Positions 1 to 5,648 of a DNA stretch of 7,732 nucleotides are shown here, piece by piece; position 1 is the stretch's first letter; each line of letters starts with the position of its first letter. Source of the stretch: an uncultured Acidimicrobiales bacterium (GTDB lineage Bacteria > Actinomycetota > Acidimicrobiia > Acidimicrobiales > SZUA-35). Below the pieces are notes generated by a model that saw only the letters and a list, made by a program, of their open reading frames with translations, did not search any database and had not been told where the DNA came from. Made by a program: the position numbers and the translations under genes. The stretch lies in NCBI GenBank assembly GCA_938008925.1, contig CALLIQ010000280.1:1-7732 (forward strand), in the 5' to 3' direction.

Positions 1-2395
1 CGGGACCAACATCTGCACCGACTCGCACGATGCCGCGCTCGTCAAGGTCCGCAAGAATGTCGTCGGAGAGGTTCGGGATATCCCGGGTGATCTCTTCTGG
101 TCCGAGCTTGGTGTCGCGGGCATCGATTTCATGCTCATGAATGTGGATGGAGGTGAGCACGTCGTCACGGACGAGACGCTCCGAAAGGATGATCGCGTCC
201 TCGAAGTTGTAGCCCTCCCACGGCATGAACGCCACGACGAGGTTCTTGCCAAGTGCAAGCTCACCGAAGTCTGTGGACGGGCCGTCTGCGAGAAGTTCGC
301 CAGCCTTGAATGCATCGCCAGCTTCAACGCGTGGCTTTTGGTTGATGCAGGTGTCCTGGTTGGAGCGCTCGTACTTGAGAAGGCGATACACCTTCTTGCC
401 GGACTGCTTGTACTCAACCGTGATCTGCTGTCCGTCGACGTCGATGACGATGCCGTCTTCGATCGCGACCAGCGTGTCCGCAGCGTCGTGCCCGGCCCGA
501 GCCTCAATGCCGGTGCCGATGTATGGGCTTTCCGGGGTGATGAGGGGGACGGCCTGACGCTGCATGTTGGCCCCCATGAGGGCTCGGTTTGCGTCATCGT
601 GCTCCAGGAACGGAATCAGACCCGTTCCGATGGAGACAATCTGCTTGGGCGAGACGTCCATCATCTGGACCTCGATGGGCTCGACTGCAGAAATCTCTGT
701 CGTCGCACCGAAGAAGATGTCCCGCTCGAGCTGGAGTTTGAGGTCTCGCAGAGAAGCAGCCTGGGGCGAACGACGCGAAAGCACCTTGTCGTTCTTGAAC
801 GTGCCATCTGGATTCAGCGGCGCGTTCGCCTGGGCGACGACGTAGTCCTCTTCCTCATCCGCGGTCAGGAAGACCACGTCGTTGGTGACCTTGCCGTCGA
901 TGACTTTTCGATAGGGCGTCTCGAGGAACCCGAAGTCGTTGACTCGGGCGTAACTCGCGAGATACCCGATCAGACCAATGTTCGGACCTTCGGGAGTCTC
1001 GATCGGACACATTCGGCCGTAGTGGCTGAAGTGGACGTCTCGGACTTCGAAGCCGGCGCGCTCACGGGACAAACCACCTGGGCCGAGCGCCGAGAGGCGA
1101 CGGCGGTGGGTGAGGCCCGACAGCGGGTTGATCTGGTCCATGAACTGCGAGAGCTGGGAGGTTCCGAAGAACTCCTTGATCGCAGCGACCACGGGCCGGA
1201 TGTTGATCAGGGTCTGCGGCGTGATCGCCTCGACGTCCTGGGTGGTCATGCGCTCACGCACGACTCGCTCCATACGGGACAGGCCGATGCGGACCTGGTT
1301 CTGGATCAGCTCGCCGACGGACCGCACGCGGCGATTGGCGAAGTGGTCCTGGTCGTCGAGTCGGTAACCCGGCTCCGCCACCATGAGGTGGAGGAGGTAG
1401 GACGCTGCGGCCAGCACCTCACAGCGCGAGAGGACCGACTGATCCTCGTCGGGCATGTCCATGAGGTCGCCGAGCATCGGGAAGAGTTCCTGCAGACGCT
1501 GGAGCTCCGGACCGAGCTTGCGGTTGAGCTTGTAGCGACCGACACGGCTGAGGTCGTAGCGACGGTTCTCGAAGAACGCGTTGCGGAGGTACGAGCGTGC
1601 GGCTTCGAGGGTCGGCGGCTCGCCCGGACGGGCCCGCTTGTAGATCTCGATGAGCGACTCGTCCTGGGTCGGAGCGATCTCGCGATCCTTCTCCCACTGC
1701 CCTTCGAGGAAGTCGAAGTGGTTGACGAAGGCGTCGAGGAAGCCCGGAGCGTTCTCCTCGTCGAACCCGAGGGCGCGCAAGATGGTGAACAGCGACAGGC
1801 GACGCTTGCGAGCGACGCGCACACCGGCGGTCGGGTCCTTGCCGGGCTTTTGCTCGACATCGAACTCGATCCACTCACCGCGGTAGGGGTGGACGGTGCC
1901 GGTGACCATCTGGTGCTTCGAGAGATTACGAAGACGGAAGCGCTCACCGGGCTGGAAGATGACGCCAGGCGAGCGAACGAGCTGCGAGACGACGACACGC
2001 TCGGTGCCGTTGATCACGAACGTGCCCTTGTCGGTCATCATCGGGAAGTCGCCCATGAAGACCGTCTGCTCTTTGATTTCGCCGGTCGTGGCGTTGATGA
2101 ACCGAGCGCGCACGAAAATCGGCGCGGCGTAGGTCATGTCCTTTTCTTTGCATTCCTCGACCGTGAACTTCGGGATCGGCTTGAGATCCTCGTCAAACGG
2201 ATCAAACTCGAGTTCGAGTTGAAGCGTTTCGGTGAAGTCCTTGATGGGGCTGATGTCGCGGAACGCGTTCGCCAACCCTTCATCGAGGAACCAGCGGAAG
2301 GACTCCCGCTGGATGGCAATCAGATCGGGAAGCTGAAGCGCTTCATCGAGCTTGCCGAATGAATAACGGTCGCGAGCGAGCGTGCGTGCAGGCAA
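1..2395 (-). CDS. rpoB: DNA-directed RNA polymerase subunit beta, N-terminal two thirds (partial, cut by left edge)
   Basis: Catalytic beta subunit of RNA polymerase. About 798 codons are visible and the C-terminal third lies beyond the left edge. Diagnostic stretches read on the minus strand: YSFGKLDEALQLPDLIAIQR near the start; the rifampicin-region core SQLSQFMDQINPLSGLTHRR within residues 411-437 (1085-1165); then RERAGFEVRDVH, CPIETPEGPNIGLI, and AFMPWEGYNFEDAI at residues 722-735. These cover the protrusion, lobe and fork regions. The usual rifampicin-contact residues (E. coli D516, H526, S531) are present, so no classical resistance change is visible. The start is uncertain. I chose TTG at 2393-2395, with GGTGG six bases upstream and 11 residues before the conserved YSFGK. 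The first in-frame ATG downstream is about residue 83, inside conserved sequence. An ATG at 2533 is in frame and open, but the intervening codons are Cys/Trp-rich and look non-coding. rpoB follows its own promoter and a terminator-like hairpin after rplL. Confidence 0.97.
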   Translation of the reverse strand, partial: MPARTLARDRYSFGKLDEALQLPDLIAIQRESFRWFLDEGLANAFRDISPIKDFTETLQLELEFDPFDEDLKPIPKFTVEECKEKDMTYAAPIFVRARFINATTGEIKEQTVFMGDFPMMTDKGTFVINGTERVVVSQLVRSPGVIFQPGERFRLRNLSKHQMVTGTVHPYRGEWIEFDVEQKPGKDPTAGVRVARKRRLSLFTILRALGFDEENAPGFLDAFVNHFDFLEGQWEKDREIAPTQDESLIEIYKRARPGEPPTLEAARSYLRNAFFENRRYDLSRVGRYKLNRKLGPELQRLQELFPMLGDLMDMPDEDQSVLSRCEVLAAASYLLHLMVAEPGYRLDDQDHFANRRVRSVGELIQNQVRIGLSRMERVVRERMTTQDVEAITPQTLINIRPVVAAIKEFFGTSQLSQFMDQINPLSGLTHRRRLSALGPGGLSRERAGFEVRDVHFSHYGRMCPIETPEGPNIGLIGYLASYARVNDFGFLETPYRKVIDGKVTNDVVFLTADEEEDYVVAQANAPLNPDGTFKNDKVLSRRSPQAASLRDLKLQLERDIFFGATTEISAVEPIEVQMMDVSPKQIVSIGTGLIPFLEHDDANRALMGANMQRQAVPLITPESPYIGTGIEARAGHDAADTLVAIEDGIVIDVDGQQITVEYKQSGKKVYRLLKYERSNQDTCINQKPRVEAGDAFKAGELLADGPSTDFGELALGKNLVVAFMPWEGYNFEDAIILSERLVRDDVLTSIHIHEHEIDARDTKLGPEEITRDIPNLSDDILADLDERGIVRVGADVGP

Positions 2396-2574
2396 AGGAA
2401 ACCACCATGGATTGCGCGACGAGATGAGGACGCCGGCACACGCGAGTCCGGGCGCACAGCCCAACAAGCCTGCAAAGGAGACATGTCGGGGGTCGGCGAA
2501 CGAGCTGGCGCGGGCACAGCAACCGCCAAGCATATGACGCCGCCAACCCGGGCACAACCAGGCTCAGCCGGAGG
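2396..2574 (-). other. rpoB 5' leader, about 170 nt
   Basis: Stretch between the predicted -10 element and the proposed rpoB start. Transcription should begin near 2568, giving a leader of roughly 170 nt. The rpoB frame stays open through it back to a TGA about 45 nt upstream of an ATG at 2533, but the implied peptide is rich in Cys and Trp and shows nothing I recognise as RpoB. I read it as untranslated. I see no tRNA, riboswitch consensus or intrinsic terminator in it. If translation starts at 2533, most of this would be coding. Confidence 0.45.
2402..2406 (-). promoter_or_regulatory. Putative ribosome binding site of rpoB (GGTGG)
   Basis: GGTGG lies six bases before the TTG proposed as the rpoB start. 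It is one mismatch from GGAGG and is the main argument for this non-ATG start. The alternative ATG at 2533 also has a similar GGCGG six bases upstream, so the site supports the choice but does not prove it. Confidence 0.4.
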
Positions 2575-2603
2575 ACTGTAAGAAAACTGCCCATCCAGGT
2601 CAA
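2575..2603 (-). promoter_or_regulatory. Sigma-70-type promoter for rpoB
   Basis: On the minus strand, TTGACC (2598-2603) and TACAGT (2575-2580) are separated by exactly 17 bases. Each hexamer has a 5-of-6 or 4-of-6 match to TTGACA/TATAAT, which is a strong promoter for a high-GC genome. It sits downstream of the terminator-like hairpin that follows rplL and upstream of rpoB, where an independent rpoBC promoter is expected. No start-site data are available, so activity is inferred. Confidence 0.75.
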
Positions 2604-2688
2604 GGTTTTCCCCCGAAGCATCACGGGGAGCGCCCACCGGCCGCTCTGCGCGTCGAGATCGCCGATCGAACACTCCGCCGAAAACGCA

Positions 2689-2722
2689 GAACGGACCCGA
2701 GCCGTGAGGCTCGGGTCCGTTC
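2689..2722 (-). terminator. Terminator-like hairpin between rplL and rpoB
   Basis: Perfect 15-bp inverted repeat (arms 2689-2703 and 2708-2722) with a four-base loop, TCAC on the minus strand. On the minus strand the stem is followed within four bases by TTTT, so it resembles a rho-independent terminator for the rplJ-rplL transcript, though the U-tract is short. In E. coli the rplL-rpoB spacer carries a partial attenuator. Whether this hairpin stops most or only part of transcription cannot be told from sequence. Confidence 0.65.
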
Positions 2723-2731
2723 GATTCGCAT

Positions 2732-2763
2732 GTGATCGCAGCCGTGAGGCTGCGTCAGATCAC
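2732..2763 (-). other. Hairpin at the rplL stop codon
   Basis: GTGATC pairs with GATCAC (2732-2737 with 2758-2763) and GCAGCC with GGCTGC (2738-2743 with 2748-2753), with a four-base one-sided bulge and the same loop core as the neighbouring terminator-like hairpin. The stem includes the rplL stop codon (2760-2762). No U-tract follows directly. It may protect the 3' end, be a processing site, or be the first of a tandem terminator pair. Confidence 0.5.
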
Positions 2764-3137
2764 TTGAGTTCGACCTCAGCGCCGGACTCTTCCAGCTTGG
2801 CCTTGGCGGCCTCGGCGTCGTCCTTCGAGGCACCCTCGAGGACGGCGGCGGGGGCGCTCTCCACCATCTCCTTGGCCTCCTTGAGACCGAGGCTGGTGAG
2901 CTCGCGAACGGCCTTGATGACCTGAATCTTCTTGCCACCGTCGCCGGTGAGGACAACGTCGAAGCTGTCCTTCTCTTCTTCGGCAGCTTCGCCGCCACCA
3001 GCGGGGGCGCCGGCAGCCGCAACGGCGACCGGAGCTGCAGCGGTGACGCCGAACTTCTCTTCGAAGTCCGACACGAGCTCGCTGAGCTCGAGGACGGACA
3101 AGTTGGCAATGGCTTCGAGGATTTCTTCCTTACCCAT
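2760..3137 (-). CDS. rplL: Large ribosomal subunit protein L7/L12 (bL12)
   Basis: Acidic stalk protein that binds L10 as dimers and recruits translation GTPases such as EF-Tu and EF-G to the ribosome. The 125 residues have the family's three parts: an N-terminal dimerisation and L10-binding helix pair (about 1-30), an Ala/Gly/Pro-rich flexible hinge (about 33-55, TAAAPVAVAAAGAPAGGG), and a C-terminal globular domain with KKIQVIKAVRELTSLGLKEA (about 69-88), the factor-binding signature. Length is normal. Two starts are close together: ATG at 3143 would overlap the rplJ stop as ATGA, while ATG at 3137 has a better-spaced weak purine stretch (GAGAG, 9 bases upstream). I prefer 3137, and the difference is only two residues. 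Either way the gene abuts or overlaps rplJ, so translational coupling is likely. Confidence 0.96.
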   Translation of the reverse strand: MGKEEILEAIANLSVLELSELVSDFEEKFGVTAAAPVAVAAAGAPAGGGEAAEEEKDSFDVVLTGDGGKKIQVIKAVRELTSLGLKEAKEMVESAPAAVLEGASKDDAEAAKAKLEESGAEVELK

Positions 3138-3139
3138 GA

Positions 3140-3922
3140 TCATTCACTCTCATTCTCGGAGGCATCGGCCTCAGGTGCAGTCTGTTCTTCCGATGCGGCA
3201 TCCGCCGCGTCTTCGGCTGCGGCATCCGCCGCGGGTTCTTCAGCAGCAGGAGCGTCGGCGGGTGCCTCGGCCTCTGCTTCGGCGGGTGCGTCACCGGCAT
3301 CTGCGGTGTCGGCCTCAGGAGCGGCCGCTTCGTCAGCGGCTTCCTCGGCGGCGGGCTCCGATGCTGGTGCACCGGGCGCGCCTCCCTGGTCGACGAGAGC
3401 CTTGAGGCCATAGGCCAGGTCTCGTGGCAGTGCCTGGAGCAGGCCTGCCATGGTGGTCATCGGAGCGGCCATGGCGCCGGCGAGCTTGGCGAGGAGGACC
3501 TCACGCGGCTCGATGTCGGCAAGCTGCTTCAGTTTGTCGGCGTCGACGAACTGGCCTTCGAAAAGGCCGCCCTTCACGATCAGATGGGGATTCGCCTTGG
3601 CGAAATCCCGAAGCGTCTTGGCCACTGCGGCAACATCGCCGGTCTCACCCTCAGGGGTGGTCTCGGTGAAAGCGAGCGCAGTCGGTCCGACGAGCAGTTC
3701 GGTGAATTCATCACCGGTACCAGCGTCGGCTGCGGCTCGGCGAACGAGGGTGTTCTTGTACACCTTGTACTTGCCGCCGGAGGGTCGAAGCGCACCGCGG
3801 AGTTCCGCGAGCGCATCCACCGTCAGACCTCGGTACTCGGTGACCATCACGGCTTCGGCTTCGCTGAGGCGAGCCCGAACCTCGTCGACGATTGCGACCT
3901 TGTCAGAACGTGGGTTGTCCAT
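3140..3922 (-). CDS. rplJ: Large ribosomal subunit protein L10 (uL10) with long acidic C-terminal tail
   Basis: Stalk base protein that anchors L7/L12 dimers to 23S rRNA near L11. Residues 1-180 fit the family: KVAIVDEVRARLSEAEAVMV at the N-terminus, YRGLTVDALAELR (30-42), YKVYKNTLVRRAA (52-64), and the C-terminal helix for L7/L12 binding (about 153-180). The protein is 260 residues against about 165-180 usually. The excess is a tail of about 80 residues (182-260) made of Ala, Glu, Asp and Pro, with no Lys or Arg after residue 174 and a 24-nt internal DNA repeat (16-nt identical units at 3194-3209 and 3218-3233). The ATG at 3922 is chosen because AGGAGG lies four bases upstream; a GTG at 3925 would be only one base from it. 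The tail is in frame to the stop and leads directly into rplL, so it is not a frameshift artefact visible here. Autogenous control by L10-L7/L12 at the leader is expected from family knowledge. Confidence 0.97.
   Translation of the reverse strand: MDNPRSDKVAIVDEVRARLSEAEAVMVTEYRGLTVDALAELRGALRPSGGKYKVYKNTLVRRAAADAGTGDEFTELLVGPTALAFTETTPEGETGDVAAVAKTLRDFAKANPHLIVKGGLFEGQFVDADKLKQLADIEPREVLLAKLAGAMAAPMTTMAGLLQALPRDLAYGLKALVDQGGAPGAPASEPAAEEAADEAAAPEADTADAGDAPAEAEAEAPADAPAAEEPAADAAAEDAADAASEEQTAPEADASENESE
3194..3233. repeat. 16-nt direct repeat, period 24, in the rplJ tail
   Basis: TGCGGCATCCGCCGCG occurs at 3194-3209 and again at 3218-3233. The period of 24 keeps frame and encodes two similar eight-residue units, AADAAAED and AADAASEE. 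This points to tandem duplication as part of how the acidic tail grew. Confidence 0.85.
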
Positions 3923-3926
3923 CACA

Positions 3927-3932
3927 CCTCCT
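3927..3932 (-). promoter_or_regulatory. Shine-Dalgarno of rplJ (AGGAGG)
   Basis: AGGAGG, four bases before the ATG at 3922. It is the strongest ribosome binding site in the window and rules against the GTG at 3925 as start. It lies about 30 nt downstream of the last hairpin of the structured leader. Confidence 0.8.
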
Positions 3933-3961
3933 CTCTATGCATTCGGTTGGTGGTTGTTGTG

Positions 3962-4030
3962 CGGTCGGAGTTGTCTCCGACCGTTGGTCGGTGTTGTCGC
4001 CGACCGTTGGTCGGTGCTGAGCCGACCAAC
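3962..4030 (-). promoter_or_regulatory. Triple-hairpin repeat element in the rplJ leader
   Basis: Three consecutive inverted repeats on the transcribed strand, all built on GGTCGG and CCGACC. H1: 9 bp, arms 4022-4030 and 4006-4014, seven-base loop. H2: 6 bp, arms 4000-4005 and 3986-3991, eight-base loop. H3: 9 bp, arms 3975-3983 and 3962-3970, four-base loop. A 17-nt unit is repeated exactly at 3977-3993 and 4000-4016 (period 23). Because all arms share the same core, alternative pairings are possible, for example within each 17-nt unit. No U-tract follows H3, so it is not an obvious intrinsic terminator. Its position upstream of the rplJ ribosome binding site suggests a role in L10/L12 autoregulation, which is inference. 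Confidence 0.6.
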
Positions 4031-4035
4031 TCACA

Positions 4036-4121
4036 ACATCGCCACTCCGAGAGGGAGGGGTTCTGCTTCAAGGGGATCGCCTCGTCAGGAGTTCCACGAC
4101 CCGAGGGCCGCACCCTGATGT
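4036..4121 (-). promoter_or_regulatory. Possible L10-binding leader domain
   Basis: On the minus strand, ACATC (4117-4121) can pair with GATGT (4036-4040). The closed region holds one arm with CAGG/CCTG (4114-4117 with 4085-4088) capped by a CGGCC/GGTCG stem with a CTCG loop, and a second arm CCCCTCC/GGAGTGG with one mismatch. Many bacterial rplJ mRNAs carry such a branched leader that mimics the 23S site and binds the L10-L7/L12 complex (the L10 leader family in Rfam). I assign it from position and hand-folded pairing only. A covariance-model search would decide. Confidence 0.4.
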
Positions 4122-4147
4122 CTCTGGCTATAGAGAGCACCTGTATT

Positions 4148-4177
4148 CGAATGAGAGACGCTAGCGGCTCTCATTCG
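4148..4177 (-). other. Hairpin downstream of rplA
   Basis: Perfect 10-bp inverted repeat, CGAATGAGAG with CTCTCATTCG, around a ten-base loop, 32 bases after the rplA stop. No run of U follows on the minus strand, so it is a poor intrinsic terminator. It may be a processing or RNA-stability element separating rplK-rplA from rplJ-rplL. One arm also matches the rplL start region (see findings). Confidence 0.5.
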
Positions 4178-4209
4178 TGTTGCGTCCGGCGATGCCGGGC
4201 GAAGAAGAT

Positions 4210-4902
4210 CTAGGAGTCGAACTGCGTCGGGTCGATCTTGACCGACGGGCTCATCGTGGCCGACACGGTGGCCTTCTTGATGTAGCGGCCCTTTGCCGAT
4301 GCCGGCTTCACACGGTTGAGCTCGTCGATGAGCGCACCGAGGTTCTGCTGGAGTGCCTCGGGCTCGAAGCTGGCCTTGCCGATCGACACGGCGACGTTTC
4401 CGTAGCGGTCGGTGCGGTACTCGACGGTGCCGCCCTTGAACTCGCCGACGGCCTTGGCGACGTCGGGGGTGACGGTGCCGGTCTTGGGGTTCGGCATGAG
4501 GCCGCGAGGGCCGAGGACGCGGCCGAGGCCACCGACCTTCGGCATGAGCTCGGGTGTGGAGATGGCGAGGTCGAAATCGAGCATGCCGCCCGAGACCTCT
4601 TCGACGAGTTCTTCGCCACCGACGATGTCGGCTCCGGCTTCCTTCGCTGCGGTGGCAGCGTCGCCGGTCGCGAACACGGCGACGCGAACGTCCTTGCCGG
4701 TGCCGGCGGGAAGGGGCACGGTGCCACGCACGATCTGGTCGGCCTTGCGAGGGTCGACGCCGAGACGGATCACGATGTCGATCGACTCGTCGAAACTGGC
4801 CGACGCCAGCGACTTCACGAGGTCGAGCGCCTCGTTCGGTGCGTGGAGGTGGTCACGGTCGTAACGACGTGACGCATCGGAGTACTTCTTGCCTTTTGCC
4901 AT
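4210..4902 (-). CDS. rplA: Large ribosomal subunit protein L1 (uL1)
   Basis: Component of the L1 stalk that moves deacylated tRNA out of the E site; in many bacteria it also represses its own operon by binding the mRNA. The 230-residue length is normal. The family signature GRVLGPRGLMPNPKTGTVTP is at about residues 127-146. MAKGKKYSDASRRYD at the N-terminus and the C-terminal segment KGRYIKKATVSATMSPSVKI, ending close to the C-terminus, are also typical. The ATG at 4902 has GAGGGAG six bases upstream, which fixes the start. It lies 169 nt after rplK, a longer gap than usual for this pair. Confidence 0.98.
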   Translation of the reverse strand: MAKGKKYSDASRRYDRDHLHAPNEALDLVKSLASASFDESIDIVIRLGVDPRKADQIVRGTVPLPAGTGKDVRVAVFATGDAATAAKEAGADIVGGEELVEEVSGGMLDFDLAISTPELMPKVGGLGRVLGPRGLMPNPKTGTVTPDVAKAVGEFKGGTVEYRTDRYGNVAVSIGKASFEPEALQQNLGALIDELNRVKPASAKGRYIKKATVSATMSPSVKIDPTQFDS

Positions 4903-5071
4903 GATTGGCTCCCTCAGTGGTACGGCCGACGGGCGAGGTCATCCCAGCCGAGCCTGTTGTGAATAGAACGTGTGACGAGAGCGTCAGCGCACTCGCCTAC
5001 CTGCCGCCTGGTTGCGCTTGTGAGCGCCAGCGAACAAGCGTGAAGAAACCCGAGCCGCTAGGCGAAGGGTT
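4903..5071 (-). other. rplK-rplA spacer
   Basis: 169 nt with no gene. It holds a short inverted repeat on the transcribed strand (CGCTTGT with ACAAGCG, or alternatively GCGCT with AGCGC) not followed by U residues. A weak promoter-like pair (CTGACG, 16 nt, TATTCA) can be drawn before rplA but is not convincing. The only firm element is the rplA ribosome binding site at its end. Confidence 0.4.
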
Positions 5072-5497
5072 TCAGCGGACCCGGACGCCCATCTGGCGGG
5101 CGGTGCCGGCGACCTGGAGCTTGGCAGCTTCGATGTCGTAGGCGTTGAGGTCGGGCATCTTGATCTGCGCGATCTCGGTGAGCTGGTCCTGGGTGATCGA
5201 GCCGGCGCGGTCGCGCTTGGGGTCGGCGGCACCCTTTTGGATCTTGGCGGCCTTCTTGATGAGCTCCGACGTCGGCGGAGTCTTCATGATGAACGAGAAC
5301 GAGCGATCTTCGAAGATCGTGATCTCGACGGGAACGATGTCGCCCCGCTGTGCTTCGGTCTTGGCGTTGTAGTCCTTGCAGAAGTCCATGATGGCGACGC
5401 CATAGGGACCGAGCGCGGTGCCGACGGGCGGGGCAGGCGATGCCTGGCCGGCCGGGATCTGGATCTTGACGACTGCCATGACTTGCTTCTTGGCCAT
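5072..5497 (-). CDS. rplK: Large ribosomal subunit protein L11 (uL11)
   Basis: Binds the GTPase-associated centre of 23S rRNA next to L10 and is needed for stringent-response sensing by RelA in well-studied bacteria. At 141 residues it has normal length. The N-terminal domain shows KIQIPAGQASPAPPVGTALG (11-30) with the proline cluster linked to thiostrepton action in other species, then VAIMDFCKDYNAKT (34-47). The C-terminal RNA-binding domain shows TPPTSELIKKAAKIQKGA (73-90) and MPDLNAYDIEAAKLQVAGTA (114-133). The ATG at 5497 gives the canonical MAKK start; the ribosome binding site (GAAGG, about 10 bases upstream) is modest. The frame stays open upstream into nusG, but that part is not rplK. 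Confidence 0.98.
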   Translation of the reverse strand: MAKKQVMAVVKIQIPAGQASPAPPVGTALGPYGVAIMDFCKDYNAKTEAQRGDIVPVEITIFEDRSFSFIMKTPPTSELIKKAAKIQKGAADPKRDRAGSITQDQLTEIAQIKMPDLNAYDIEAAKLQVAGTARQMGVRVR

Positions 5498-5626
5498 GAG
5501 AACGATGCCTTCAGTTGAAACGGTGCGTGGCAGCTCATCCAATCGGACGAGATCCACGCCAAGAGCGACTTGCGATGCTATCGGGACACGTCGAGGTTCG
5601 GCACCGCGACGGCTTGTGGCGACGGG

Positions 5627-5647
5627 CGGCCCGGTCGGACCGAGCCG
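5627..5647 (-). other. Hairpin immediately after the nusG stop
   Basis: Nine-base-pair stem with one G-U pair (arms 5627-5635 and 5639-5647) and a three-base loop, starting one base after the nusG stop codon. No U-tract follows, so it is not a clear terminator. It resembles the hairpin at the rplL stop in position. The rest of the 151-nt nusG-rplK spacer shows no gene and only weak promoter-like sequence. Confidence 0.4.
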
Positions 5648-5648
5648 A

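Noticed and set aside
131..2362. Long open frame of 743 codons on the plus strand
   Set aside because: It is codon-aligned antisense to rpoB. Its stops would need TTA, CTA or TCA codons in rpoB, which are rare in GC-rich genes, so the opposite frame stays open by default. The peptide resembles no family, while the minus strand encodes unmistakable RpoB.
2343..2673. Short minus-strand open frames in the rplL-rpoB spacer
   Set aside because: They start before the predicted promoter or overlap the start of rpoB out of frame, and lack recognisable domains.
3923..3925. GTG as the rplJ start
   Set aside because: Only one base separates it from AGGAGG, too close for initiation; the next codon, ATG at 3922, is better placed.
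3977..4016. Exact 17-nt repeats considered as a CRISPR fragment
   Set aside because: Only two copies with a six-base spacer, lying in a ribosomal leader and forming hairpins; no array or cas genes.
4177..4872. Open frame of 231 codons on the plus strand
   Set aside because: Antisense shadow of rplA, which has clear L1 motifs, length and ribosome binding site.
5498..5620. Promoter candidates before rplK
   Set aside because: Pairs such as TTGGCG with GATGAG at 17 nt match the -10 consensus poorly and are expected by chance in a stretch of this size.
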